Positions 35,801 through 46,215 of a stretch of DNA of 64,000 bases are shown one piece after another. The stretch's first letter is position 1; every line of letters starts with the position of its first letter. The stretch is from Echinometra lucunter (taxonomy: Eukaryota > Echinodermata > Echinoidea > Camarodonta > Echinometridae). The translations under genes were made by a program, and so were the position numbers. The notes beneath the pieces were generated by a model. That model saw only the letters and a program-made list of their open reading frames with translations, did no database searches and was not told the DNA's origin. The DNA is taken from positions 22,835,176 to 22,899,175 of the forward strand of contig CM057152.1 of assembly GCA_029962745.1 (NCBI GenBank), given 5' to 3'.

Positions 35801-37179
35801 GCAAAATGTTACACTACCCCCAAATGATCAACATTTTGTCATGTTTGGTCAATCAGAGTTGGCTTGGACATGTGACCGAGGCCTCAGCAATGCAGTTGAC
35901 AACTTGAAACTGCTTATGAACCCATCACAGGTGACTCTGAGCAATGTGATGTTTCCTATTTTGTTTTGACCACTTCCAAAATATATTAACAATAATGAAT
36001 ACTATTTTTAAGAAATACAATTACTTCAAAGAGAATATAAGACAAGAAGACAAGTCAGCAAGCATAACAATACTTACTTGTCAACACCTCCTCTCCTGCG
36101 GTAGCCATATCTATACTCATCACGACCCCTGGCAGGTCCTCTGGCATGCTCGATAATCACCCTATAAGTATTACAAATATAACATTTTAATATTAATTTA
36201 ATGCTTACAATATACATTCGGAAGACACAGAATTACATGATCCTTCCGAAAAAAATACTGCACCAATAATTGCTACAGACTTCCATTAATAGAAATCTAA
36301 ATTTCTTCTCGCTTATTTGAGTTTCATTATCATATTTTACTTTGCATTTGAAGATTAAGGCCTGCAGCAAAAGATATAGACACCAAGGACAAAATCAAGG
36401 AAATGTAATTCATACCTTTCACCAACCAGTTCTTTGCCATTTAGCTCATACACAGCATCATCTGCATCTCTGTAGTCTTCAAATTCCTGCACGAAAAACA
36501 AATGGATTGGTCATCTCTTTTCATCTTTCTATGTATTAACTTCTGACATTCCACTAAAGGCAACTAGGCCAAAGAAAATAAATATTAAAACCAAGTATAA
36601 ATTGCATTAAAATAGAAAAAACAGCCAGGAAAGGAGGAAGGACTGAACATTCCTTTATCTCAAATTGAACAATAAACTGACATTTACACTCATCAGTTCC
36701 AACTGAAACTTTTCATGACTGCTGAAGAACAGACAGCAAAGAAGAGGAAAAGATTTTACTTTCTCAAACTGATCTGATCAATATTTGACATGTCTGGCTT
36801 GGCGAAAACAAGTCAAGTAATTAAGAAATTAATTATTCATTTTGATTTAAAACAAAGAAATAATTGAGTACTATGAACATGATATATAAAAGGACTTTTA
36901 AACAAAATAATCATTTGGGAGGGTAAAGCAGCTTTGGAAACCTTTTTGTGACCACTTTTCGTTTTCTTAACAGCAAAATGTGCCAGGAAAAATATCTTTC
37001 TTCCACTATGAATGTTTAACAATCATAATTAAAAAGTCAAATTCAATACTCACCACAAACCCAAAGCCATTTTTTAGATTGATTTCACGTATTCTGCCGA
37101 ATCCTCTGAAAAATCTTTCGACGTCTCTCTCTCGAGCTTGGTAGCTCAACCTCCCAACGTAGACTCTTCCACTTGACAT
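28813..37179 (-). CDS. SR splicing factor, SRSF4/5/6 type
   Basis: Seven coding exons (37054-37179, 36416-36486, 36078-36161, 31974-32043, 30077-30150, 29455-29574, 28813-29122) total 855 nt: 284 residues. A likely 42-nt exon at 33771-33812 would make 298. RRM1 has RNP2 VYVGRL (6-11) and RNP1 KNGFGFVEF (36-44). The second, pseudo-RRM carries the signature SWQDLKD (115-121) and [16 protein letters not shown]. From about residue 178 the C-terminus is an RS domain of repeated SR/RS dipeptides. Two RRMs with SWQDLKD place it in the SRSF4/5/6 group (B52/SRp55 in flies). Such proteins bind exonic enhancers and recruit U1 snRNP and U2AF in the nucleus. I cannot decide between SRSF4, 5 and 6; an invertebrate single ancestor is likely. 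All splice sites are GT-AG except the proposed 42-nt exon donor. Confidence 0.96.
29455..29574 (-). CDS. SR protein coding exon 6
   Basis: [20 protein letters not shown] through [19 protein letters not shown]: the end of the pseudo-RRM. The donor is AGAAG|GTGAGA. Confidence 0.96.
29855..29897 (+). repeat. Poly(G) tract, 43 nt, in SR-gene intron
   Basis: Uninterrupted G-run (C-run in the transcript) in the intron between coding exons 5 and 6, about 180 bp downstream of the exon 5 donor. The longest homopolymer I see in the window. Confidence 0.9.
29915..30080 (-). repeat. 84-bp tandem duplication covering a 5' splice site
   Basis: The block with CACTTGCTAAC, CCTTCTGCCAGAAAGGTGAC and TCACAAACTAATATGTTACA occurs twice at an offset of 84 bp (anchors at 29987 and 30071). 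The right copy contains the true exon 5 donor and the left copy an identical AAGG|GTATGT. Confidence 0.85.
30077..30150 (-). CDS. SR protein coding exon 5
   Basis: [20 protein letters not shown] plus HKNE and two bases of Gly; finishes the SWQDLKD motif. The donor is GAAGG|GTATGT, which is also present in an 84-bp tandem duplicate just downstream. Confidence 0.96.
30151..31973 (-). other. SR-gene intron 4, no exon seen
   Basis: Unique-looking intronic sequence with short T-runs and a (CCAG)n stretch near 31148-31172. No further exon recognised. Confidence 0.4.
31974..32043 (-). CDS. SR protein coding exon 4
   Basis: Completes Lys (or Arg after the 42-nt exon) and encodes [20 protein letters not shown] and SWQ: the start of the pseudo-RRM. 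The donor is CAG|GTAGGT. Confidence 0.96.
32044..33770 (-). other. SR-gene intron sequence, no coding seen
   Basis: Contains an A-run at 32287-32304 and a G-run at 32332-32350. No additional splice-bounded frame recognised. Confidence 0.4.
33771..33812 (-). CDS. SR protein probable 42-nt exon, GC donor
   Basis: The acceptor AACATCACAG is followed by 42 nt that enter and leave in phase 2, so inclusion adds exactly 14 residues and keeps frame: [21 protein letters not shown]. The donor is AAAG|GCAAGA, the typical strong form of a GC-AG intron. A Gly/Ser/Arg linker at this place matches the composition of the vertebrate SRSF4/6 linker between the RRMs. It may be constitutive or alternatively spliced; without transcripts I cannot tell. 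Read-through past this donor would run 33 more codons, to a stop near 33629. Confidence 0.55.
34380..34545. mobile_element. Tigger-like MITE remnant in SR-gene intron
   Basis: The right end GAGTTTCCACTGTA matches the family end CAGTGGAAACTC in inverted orientation. The left end, near GATATAACGCGATTCC, is diverged. Confidence 0.45.
34953..35695. mobile_element. 743-bp DNA transposon remnant, 7-bp TSD
   Basis: The ends are inverted copies: CAAGGAGTTTCAAGAGCTGG at the left, and at the right a sequence whose complement is CAAGGAGTTTTAAGAGCTGG. GTTATAG directly flanks both ends (34946-34952, 35696-35702). Further in, a second pair (TCGATGCCGCCA in both arms) suggests a longer degraded inverted repeat. 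No transposase frame. CAAGG-type ends with a 7-8 bp duplication suggest hAT or P-like ancestry; not decided. It lies in the SR-gene intron 36077-33813. Confidence 0.8.
36078..36161 (-). CDS. SR protein coding exon 3
   Basis: [20 protein letters not shown] plus RRRGGVD and two bases of Lys: the end of RRM1 and the Arg/Gly linker. The donor is GACAA|GTAAGT, phase 2. Confidence 0.95.
36416..36486 (-). CDS. SR protein coding exon 2
   Basis: [20 protein letters not shown] plus VGE and two bases of Arg: the rest of the RRM1 core. The donor is GAAAG|GTATGA. Confidence 0.96.
37054..37179 (-). CDS. SR protein coding exon 1
   Basis: 42 codons, [20 protein letters not shown] to NGFGFV: the first half of RRM1. 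The donor is GTG|GTGAGT. An acceptor (CTCTCCAG) sits four bases before the ATG, so the 5' UTR is mostly in an upstream exon. Confidence 0.96.
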
Positions 37180-37474
37180 TATCTGGAGAGGCAAATAAAT
37201 TTTGACAATCATAATGTCGAAAAGCATACTGCAATAACAAGAAAAGAGTACTTGCTGGCATTCTTGACCAGGGGTAGTTATGGACCGATCAAAATTATCC
37301 ATAGCCAAATTACTTTTAAAGTCAAACCATCACTGGATATTACTAGCACATCCAGTCCACACAGGGCTACATTGGTATGCCGAGCTGTGCAAATCTATGT
37401 GACATGCTGCCCTCTATAGTCAAAGATTGAAATCACTAAAATAATCGACAAATTCATATAAAATATTTGCTTTT

Positions 37475-38790
37475 TTTACACCTTATTTCCATTCCATTCC
37501 TCCAAATGGATGTAAATTATCTTGATCAAATGAATTTTGAAAAATATTTTTTGATCACTGGTGACACAGCTCTTGCTCCTGTCCCGAAAAATTCTTTGGT
37601 AGAACCCTACTTTTCTATTGTCAGCAATTTGCATGCTACAGCACGTCTGTTGTGCGAGGTTAATATAACAGAGCACTAGTGTGAGTGAGGCACATCTTAA
37701 GATTTCATCTTTCAAAAATTGCTCTCCATTCACAATCACATTGATCTCATAGACTACATCATTACCCCAACACCAAAACAGACTCCATCATGAAAATGGG
37801 CAGAATATCATTACTTCATAAGAAACTTCAGAAGGAAAAAAAAAAAAAAAGAATTATGACTCCCATTTCGACATAACATTTAAAAATACCAGATAGACTA
37901 TAGAGTCTATATCATATTCAAGATTTATGAGGTGCATACAAAGCAGAAATGATTAAATTTACATACTCTAAAGGATTCTTTAGATTATACATGTACCTAT
38001 GGATGAAAATAATTGTGTCGCATCATTTTCATAAGTTACATGTACAAGGCACAACTAGGCTATAAAATGATATGATTTGATTTACTTAATTGTGTAGTTT
38101 ACAATGTTGAAAATAGTTACGCTTATGGCTGCTACGTCGTAAAATCACTACAAAATGCAAACTAGATAAAAATGATCAATTTATTTCATGATTGACCTAA
38201 CAAAAGAAAAAAAAAACCTGTTGCACCATAATCAAGAGCTCCGGATCATGAAGCAAACAGCAATCACTGACATGACTGAAATGATTTGATTTTGCTTGTC
38301 CACAAACACTGAACTTTCTTCTCGTCTTCATATTCTTTGTTACCAGATGGGGGGTCGGGTGTCCGGACACGTAACAAAAAATGAAGCCTTCTTTTTTGTC
38401 TTGGGATTAAACAAAAAATATGCATTGATTATTGCTAATCATCATCAAAATTTGTTCTCTTTAATATTGTCTAATATTTGTGCTAAAACATTTAAGAGAT
38501 TTTGCTTGTAAACTTTTTCAAATGGCTCTTTAAAATCGACTGTCCGGATACACAACCTGTCCGGACATCCAACAACTGGGTAGATCTATACAACTTAATG
38601 ATCACAGCACGATGAAATGATTTGTATTATTTTGTATTTCACCTACTTGATGAATTAATTCTTCACCACATGATGACAATAACTGGCTTGAATTTTTACA
38701 AATTACAAACTAACAGTAACAGTTAATGTTAAATAGAAAAGGTTTAATTTAGATCCACTTCACGCATTTGTCCAGCATGTCCAGTAATTT
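37475..38790. other. Upstream intron of SR gene, no exon seen
   Basis: No coding exon. The 10-mer TGTCCGGACA occurs at 38359-38368 and about 38559-38568 with a variant TGTCCGGATA between, apparently within a small repeat. Confidence 0.4.
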
Positions 38791-38793
38791 TAA

Positions 38794-39326
38794 GGCAGTG
38801 TATACAGCCACACGCGTGTGTCTTTACCTTACGGCCACACGCGTGTGGCTGTATCCACAGCATCGACATGAGGATACAGCCACACTCAACTGAATTCCCA
38901 CTACTCTGCGCCGCTACAGCTATCGCTAGTGTTTATGTATGCACTGCACAAGCGATGTGTGTGTGTTGCCAAACCCCAAAACTTGGATCGTCACGAAGGT
39001 TTTATCTCTCGATTTCACTTATTATACAAACAATATTTTTACTTCATTCTCACCTGGTCAGCAAGCAGGTGACAATATAGTACAATATTGTTTGTATAGT
39101 AAGTGAAATCGAGAGATAAAACCTTCGTGACGACCCAAGTTTTGGGGTTTGGCAACACACACACATCGCTTGTGCAGTGCATACACACTAGCGATAGCTG
39201 TAGCGGCGCAGAGTATAAGTGGGAATTCAGTTGAGTGTGGCTGTATCCTCATGTCGACGCTGTGGATACAACCACACGCGTGTGGCCGTAAGGTAAAGAC
39301 ACACGCGTGTGGCTGTATACACTGCC
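38794..39326. mobile_element. MULE-like fold-back element, 9-bp TSD
   Basis: A nearly complete 533-bp palindrome. The ends are GGCAGTGTATACAGCCACAC and its complement, and the arms pair for about 250 bp to a centre near 39058 (CAGCAAGCAGGTGA). TAATTTTAA flanks both ends exactly (38785-38793, 39327-39335). Very long inverted arms with a 9-bp target duplication are the known hallmarks of Mutator-like elements; the assignment is by structure alone. It lies in the probable 5' UTR intron of the SR gene. Confidence 0.88.
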
Positions 39327-39702
39327 TAATTTTAAATACTTTTTTGGTCAAGTTTCATTTCACCTCGACTTCTCTCCAAACTTCCCAAAGCAAGGCCTGA
39401 CAATTCAGACATAATCTGCATCAAGTATGAGGCAACAAACAATTATTGTGTGTCGAAAATTTATTTCAAGTCATAAAATGCATAAACATGACAATGACAG
39501 TCACATATTTTGATAAACTCTCTCTCTCACCACGCTCACGACTCGTGAATGAAAGCATGGCAAGTTGTGTGAAATCCCGTGCCTTCCAACAACGTCAACG
39601 AAAGTTTCGCAGTTTAAGTAGACTTGATACAAAGATATCAATCAAAATGTCAGATACTACTTTAAAAAACATACATTGAACTTAAACTATGTAAAGACTC
39701 AC

Positions 39703-39900
39703 TGTTTTGGAAACTAAGCCCCAGAGAAAATTCACCTCCTCACTCCTCAGCTCAGTTCAGCTCAGAATCAATCGGACGTCGGACAGACGCAAAATGGCGG
39801 AAAGCACGCGGCTAGCTTTTTTTCCACTGCAAGTCATTTGCGCATGCGCATCATTAAGCATGTACACATGTGAATTAAGCACTTCCGGGAATCGAAGCGA
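39703..39900 (-). promoter_or_regulatory. SR-gene promoter and noncoding exon 1 (probable)
   Basis: CpG-bearing sequence. On the minus strand it contains CGCCATTTTGCG (YY1-like) near 39790, then CTGAGGAGTGAGGAGG, and a consensus donor AACA|GTGAGT at 39703/39702. Joining this to the acceptor at 37183 would place the 5' UTR here, with an intron of about 2.5 kb. Confidence 0.45.
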
Positions 39901-40008
39901 AGGATATTTTTAGGGTCGGGCGGGTTACGCCACAGAAATAGAAGACGTTTTCTATTTCTGTGGGTTACGCCAATACAAGAATTTTTTTGTTTTGTTTTGT
40001 TTTGTTTT

Positions 40009-40009
<1 letters not shown>

Positions 40010-40040
<31 letters not shown>

Positions 40041-40973
40041 TAAGGGCGAGCCACTGATCTAGAGATCAGTGGGGCGAGCTAGCTGAGAGGAGCTACATGC
40101 ATGATATCGATGGCTACATGCGCATGGGGGGGGGGGGGGGGGGAGGGGCATTGGCCAACCGTGGATTGACTGTACAAGAGGCGTCTATCCGGGGGGGGGG
40201 GGCAGGGGGCAGTTGCCCCCCCCCCCCCCAAGAAAATATCGGGGGGCAAAGATATCATTTTGCCCCCCCCCCCCCCCAATAATTTTCCGAACCAAAGAAA
40301 AAGAAAAAAAAGGAAAGGAAAAAACAAAGAGAAAAGAAAGGAAAAGGAAGGAAGTGAAATGAAAGCGGAAAACAAGGGAAAAGAAAGCAAATTGGACACT
40401 GGGAAGCGTTCGCTCGCTTCACTCGCTCGCATTTAAGTATCTTAACCAATGCCGATGATAATTACTATTCTTATGAAAGAAAATTGGTTTGCATCTTCGG
40501 TTCCTACCTAATGTTATACTATTCTTCTACTCATAGGAAGTAATATAACCAAACAAGGTATCACTCCAAGAAATCGAGCGGCCAGTTAACCTAAAAATAG
40601 ATACACTTTCAGGCGATAATGGCCTAAAAAAAAAAAAAAAAAAAAAAGACAAAAACCTATCTTTTCGTTAGCTCGCTCGCTACTCTCGCTGGTAAAAGCT
40701 AGATACATGATGATTTCAGGCAGCAAGTAGCTTATTATAGCAGCGAGGTTCCAAAATATCATGATATTTGGGCAGCAAGGTGGTTGACAATTTTTTGGGG
40801 ACAAATCCATATAATTTTGCCGGGATCGGTCGTTGATTATGCTCGCTATGGTAGAAACAGAATGGATTCGGACTGCAAGCGAGGTAGCTAAAACAGTGTC
40901 ATATTCGTCACACAGGTGATCGGATGTATCATTTAGATATAGGCATGACAGGTTTATAGTGTATTCTGATGAT

Positions 40974-41050
<77 letters not shown>

Positions 41051-41540
41051 TATTCCGTTCTTGTATGGCGCATATCACATTATTATATATTACGAAATAA
41101 CACTTCTATAAAAGGGTATATTTTTTGCCTCGCTCGCTGCGCTCGCTCGTTTGATATCAATGCATGATTTTGAAATGCACGCGAATTCGGTAAGTGAGAT
41201 GAGATCGAATAGAATAATAATGTAGATGTTTCATAGGCTCACAGTGTAATTTTCCGAAAGGGTTACTACTTCTACCATCAAAAACAGTGTGTGCTTCCTC
41301 GCTAGCTTCGCTCGCTCGTAATATTAAAAAACAGAGTGATTTGGGGGGCAGCAACAATGGACCAGCGATGTGACAAAATAGAGTTCATATTTGGCAGCGA
41401 AGTAACTACATATATTAGGTATTATATGCCTATAGTGTATTTTGACCCCTTTTTTTGGCCCTAAACCCTGCTCTCATAACAAGAAATTTATTTTTTGCTC
41501 TCTCGCTTCACTCGCTCGCAAAATTTAAAAAAAACCCAGC
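40010..41540. repeat. Diverged tandem/poly(G) repeat region
   Basis: No gene. G- or C-runs occur at about 40019-40039, 40126-40143, 40191-40202, 40216-40228 and 40263-40276. The motif GCTCGCTTCGCTCGCTCG or close variants appears near 40408, 40671, 41132, 41300 and 41501, and GGCAGCAA-type phrases recur between them, as if units of 170-460 bp had been duplicated and decayed. Confidence 0.55.
40978..41047 (+). repeat. (AAT)n microsatellite and SINE tail
   Basis: About 23 AAT triplets followed by GATATTCCGTTCTTGTATGGCGCATATCAC, split here in words: a GATATTCCGTTCTTGTATG core then GCGCATATCAC. This matches the tail end of the SINE at 15660-15961. Confidence 0.75.
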
Positions 41541-41612
41541 AGGATGGTTCGGCAAGATGCGTAATTTCCCCAAATTGAAAATGCTTCACGTTGATATAGG
41601 CCTATATATGTG

Positions 41613-41615
<3 letters not shown>

Positions 41616-41648
<33 letters not shown>
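41616..41648 (+). repeat. (GT)n microsatellite
   Basis: About 16 GT dinucleotides. G- and C-runs follow at 41706-41720 and 41770-41782. Confidence 0.9.
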
Positions 41649-41650
<2 letters not shown>

Positions 41651-41830
41651 AAATACGTATATGTATATATCAGTAGCCGTGGGTTCATCTCCGCTTGGTC
41701 GTCTTGCCCCCCCCCCCCCCAAACCGAAAAATGGATCGACGCCTCTGGGCTGTACCGTAATTATACATGGGGGGGGGGGGGGAGAGAGGGGAGGGGATTT
41801 GAAATGTATATGCTACACTGTATTATGTAC

Positions 41831-41868
41831 CAGGAAGTTGGAAGAGAGATCTCTCTTCCAACTTCCTG
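41831..41868. repeat. Perfect 38-bp palindrome
   Basis: CAGGAAGTTGGAAGAGAGA is followed immediately by its exact complement, with no spacer. Each arm holds an ETS-like AGGAAGT core. Confidence 0.9.
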
Positions 41869-41869
41869 C

Positions 41870-43944
41870 TATAGGCCTACCCACCGCGGTACTGAAGGGC
41901 CTTTCCGTTTATCACATTATTTTGAAAAAAAAAGAACACAGGAAAAGGCAATGACTCCCTTTTTTGTGTTTTAGTGCCTTGTCAGTATAGAATTTTGCAC
42001 AATCTACATCCACTGGTATTATTTTGATAGACATCTGATCCTACACTTAGACGAGTGACCTGCAACTAAAAAAAAACAAACTTTTTTTTTCAGCCAATTC
42101 TGATTGGCTGAAAATCAAGTGGCTTTTAATTTTTTGAGTTGCGTTTGATCGCAACTTTTTATGCAAGAGGGCCCTGTACTGTCTTCTTCTCCCTCCTCCT
42201 CCTCCCCCTCCTCCTCCTCTAGCTCCTCCTCCTCTTCTTTAACTGTTTTGCGTGTGCTTTTTTGGGGGGGGTGGTTGCCTGTTGTTTTAGATTCGGAACC
42301 TGTACTGGCTGATTTGTACGTGAGTTGGGGGCGGGGAGTTCCCGCATACTACATAACATTTTAACTCAATTAAGTTTGAGTTGATACTGGGTTGTTTGTT
42401 TGTTTGTTTGTTTGTTTGTTTTGTTTTGTTTTTCTTCAACATTGTACTATAGTAGCTAAAAGCTGAAACAATTATGAATTCACGAGTAAAAATAAAAAGA
42501 ATGATATCTCAAATGAAAACTAAATTAATGAATTAAAATATGATACAAAAATGTGAGGAGATAACATTTCCATACAGAAATTGCACTGTTTGTTCTTTTT
42601 TTTTTTAAACTCGCAATATCACTGACCAATAGCCTAAGAATTCAGTGAGTTGACGGTGTTATATGTCTATGGTTGACCCTGAAATATACCATGGCACAAA
42701 CTTAATAATGTTTGATGCGCAATGTTCCTGTATACTGCATGGGCTTAAAGCACATTCACTGATTTTTTAAAAATTACTTAATTTTCATTATTGCGTAGGT
42801 GAAGCTTAGAACGGTCAAGTTTATCAAAATTCAACGCTTGGAAACATTCGAAGTAATGATTATCATCATATTACAAAGCGCTAAAATACAACCCCGGCAC
42901 AGCACTTGAAGAGCTCTCCGAATGACTCTGAGATGTGTGACGTCTCAGGTGGGGTGGTAATTGCACAAACAGACGATGTCTCATATTATTCAGAGCCTGT
43001 TTTGTCGCCTTCTCTAAGTTATTTCTCTCACTTCACTAGCATCAGTCTAAATGTTTCATCTATTGCCTCACTAACCCCGTGCATGGATGGAAAATGAAGA
43101 GTTAACAGCTGAAATAAATTAATTAGTCGCTTGTAACAAAATAGACGCCATTGAATTTTCAGCTGCATGCGCCACGGTATGTTCGGCGTTACAAGAGGGA
43201 AAGAATACCGTCCATGCAATCATTCAGGGGGCCTTTCAATTTGAAAGTGTGTTTTTTTTTTCAAACGAAAGATTTTGGCCATCAGAATCAGTTTCATTTC
43301 CCTTTTAGAATGGTGTGAAATATAGGCACGTTTGAATACATGAATACACTAAATTCTTTACAATTTTAGAGAAATAATTACACTGCAATTTGGGCTGCAA
43401 TCATGTTCATTCTTTATGGGACGGCGTCTGCTTGGGCAGGATTGGTGCCTTCAATGTCGTCATTAAAACATCGTTATTTTTTTCTGGCGAATCGCTCGTA
43501 TATCACAGATGCTAGGAGGTGGTTTTATTTGTATTATTAATTTTTGTTTAATTACGTGATACGTAATTACGTATAGTTGACGCAAAAATGATACGATTGC
43601 TATATGTAAGCTTGCCAGTTTCTCGTGATACATTATTTGCCATATTTGTGATTTTCTTTGAATGTAACCTTATGCTGTAATGACAAAGGTAAGAAAAATA
43701 TAAATGAAAGTCACATAGGGAAAATCATGCCCCAGTCAAAAAGTTCAGATGACTTAAACTAACAACAGAATAAGAAAGACAATGAGGCTCAACAAGTTCC
43801 TTCAATTATTGTTTATGATCTTGTATTTTGTAAGCAGGCAATGATATCTAGACGTGAATTATTTTCGAATTATTTTTCGAATGGAAAGCAGAATTAAAGA
43901 AAGAAAAGGAAAAGTTCCTAGAGGACAGAAGTGTTTAACACAAG
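41870..43944. other. Intergenic, no gene seen
   Basis: Simple repeats: (CTC)n at about 42187-42235 and (GTTT)n at 42392-42420. Otherwise AT-rich sequence without splice-bounded frames. Confidence 0.45.
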
Positions 43945-44447
43945 CAGGGGCGGCGCCAGGGTATTTTGATGGGGGGGGGGGCGGCAAGATGACCCATAGG
44001 TGAATTTATTGACGTTTTACTCTCTCTAAAAAAAAAGAGTGAACGCGTTCACTCTGTTAGAGGTGAATTTCAGAAGAGAGTGCATTTAGAGTGAATTAAG
44101 AGTAAAAATTGTGATTGTGAGTGATCCTGAGGTCACCCCTCCAAGAGTGAATAAAGAGTGAATATCACAATTTTTACTCTTAATTCACTCTTAATTAACT
44201 CTAAATGCACTCTTCTGAAATTCACCCCTAAACAGAGTGAACGCGTTCACTCTTTTTTTAGAGAGAGTAACTGAACAAATAGGGGTAGTATATAGTTGCA
44301 AGCCCCAGGCCTCTCTTTCCCTGCCTTCTTCTTTCTTCTTCCTCCTCTTTTTTCTTCTTTTTCTCCTCTTTTTTTCTTTTTTTTATCACTTGAAAAATCA
44401 TAGGGGGGCATTCGCCCCTCTGCCCCCCCCCTATAGCGCCGCCCCTG
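43945..44447. mobile_element. hAT-like MITE, 8-bp TSD
   Basis: The ends CAGGGGCGGCG and CGCCGCCCCTG are inverted copies. AACACAAG flanks both (43937-43944, 44448-44455). CAGGG-type ends with an 8-bp duplication are the hAT signature. The element carries G- and C-runs just inside its ends and contains a second MITE at 44020-44267. Confidence 0.88.
44020..44267. mobile_element. Nested TA-flanked MITE
   Basis: A 248-bp palindrome with ends CTCTCTCTAAAAAAA and TTTTTTTAGAGAGAG, flanked by TA (44018-44019, 44268-44269). GAGTGAACGCGTTCACTC lies near both ends. TA targets point to the Tc1/mariner superfamily. It is inserted in the hAT-like element. Confidence 0.85.
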
Positions 44448-44581
44448 AACACAAGGTAATCCCGGGAAATGGAGTAAGAAAGGCTAAAACCTAAAAGGAA
44501 GATGATACCCAATCCATCTCCAAATCGTTGACTTTTGTAATTTTGATAATAAAGAATGATAATTTCCTTTTTAAGAGAGAA

Positions 44582-44939
44582 CCCCGGGGGGATAATGTCT
44601 CATTGAGGCCCGGCATTGAGGCCTGTATATCATCCGCGTAAATCACTTTCTGAAAAGCACTCTATACGGAGATTAAAGTAGGATGGAAGTGGGCGTGATT
44701 TTTAATAACCTAAACAGAGAAATAATGTCACACATCTCCGATTTTTATATACCCTTAACGGGGATTTTATGCAAGGATTGCACCATAACCTCCTAATTTA
44801 GTAACCTTTTCCCAGATTTTCCTGTTTACCCTTAGCTGGATCCCCATTTTCCCTGCCTGGTGCTGAGAAACAACATTTTTTCTACGTTTTTGTTTACGCG
44901 GATGATGTACAGGTCTCAATGAGATATACACCCCCGGGG
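44582..44939. mobile_element. MITE with CCCCGGGGG ends, 6-bp TSD
   Basis: The left end CCCCGGGGGGATAATGTCTC and the right end GAGATATACACCCCCGGGG are inverted relatives, continuing inward to CATCCGCGTAAA/TTTACGCGGATG. AGAGAA flanks both ends (44576-44581, 44940-44945). 358 bp, noncoding; superfamily unclear. Confidence 0.8.
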
Positions 44940-45279
44940 AGAGAACTGAAATTTTTCGAAATCGAGATGCTACCTGTACTGGGAAGTTGATTTTGGGGCG
45001 TTCGAGGTCAGCTATATATACCCCTTTGAAACTAGGCCCAAAACGTTATATTTGATACATCATATCAGTTTTGTGAATGTTATGATATAGCACCTGCAAA
45101 TAAAAAGGTACAAATCTTAAAAGTGCACGTATTCAATAAAGAGAAGTAATTGAAAGGAATCTAGTATTGAGTCTTTGAGTAAAATATATTCATCCATCAG
45201 TCAGCGATCTTCAGTTTTGCTCAATTTCTGCAAAATATTATATGCTCTGATTTTTGTTGTCTTTTTTTGTATTTGATTG

Positions 45280-46215
45280 ATTTGATTTGATTTATTTATT
45301 TTCTTCTGCATTGATATATGTACAATTTTTTTTCGGATAACATACGTAAAAAAAATACAAAAGAATTTTTACAATGAATCATAACACAAAGTATTTGTAA
45401 TAATCATTTACAAAACAAATGATAAATTGTCAATTCTTTTTTTTTTTTTTTTTGTAATTCAGTTAAACATAAGATTTAATCAAAATAAGATTATTTGCAG
45501 AAGAAGGACTGCCATTATAAGCAATGTGCTTGAAAATATGGCAGCCCCAAATATTATCGAATAGATAACCATATCAAATAAGCAGAATGGAAAAATAACT
45601 AAATCCTGTATTAAGAGGATAATGACGATGATGTTGATGAAATGATGATGATGATGATATTGATGATGATGATGATGATGATGATGAAGATGACGATGCT
45701 GATCATGATATCGGTAATGACTAAAATGGTAGAAAGAATGATACTGTGAAAAAGACTGAGGAGCTAACACAGAAACCGTGAATATTCTGATAGCGACATG
45801 GTCTTAACTTTCGCTTTAAATGAGTAGAGTGAACAAGAGGATTTGATACATTCTGGGAGAGGATTCCATAGGTCTGGGCCATGGTGTCTTACGGATCTAT
45901 GGGCAATAAGTAACTTAGGGTTAACTACATGAAGATTAGAGGAATTTCGTGTAGGGTAGGGGTGAATAGTGTTATTTAAAGTATAAAAGTTTTGAAATGA
46001 AAGAGAGAGCATGTTATTCAAATACTTAAATATAAACAACAGACCTTTTTAATGAATAAATGTCGAATACGGTTAGAGTTTTCAGTTGGTAAAATAATGG
46101 TCTTGTGTAAGATAAATATTGTGAACCGGTACAAATGCGAAGGGCTTTCTTTTGCAATAAGTGAATGGAGTTGAGTTTTGTTTTGTTGCTGCTGGCCCAT
46201 ACTAAGTTGCAATAT
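45280..46215 (-). mobile_element. Non-LTR retrotransposon 3' end, frameshifted
   Basis: On the minus strand, LLQKKALRICTGSQYLSYTR and PLFYQLKTLTVFDIYSLKR lead, after a frameshift near 46030, into FKYLNNMLSLSFQNFY, YPTRNSSNLHVVNPK, VRHHGPDLWNPLPECIK and LYSFKAKVK. These are the recognisable last residues of a reverse transcriptase ORF. 3' UTR-like sequence with (ATC)n at 45635-45692 follows. It is 5' truncated and inactive. Confidence 0.75.
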
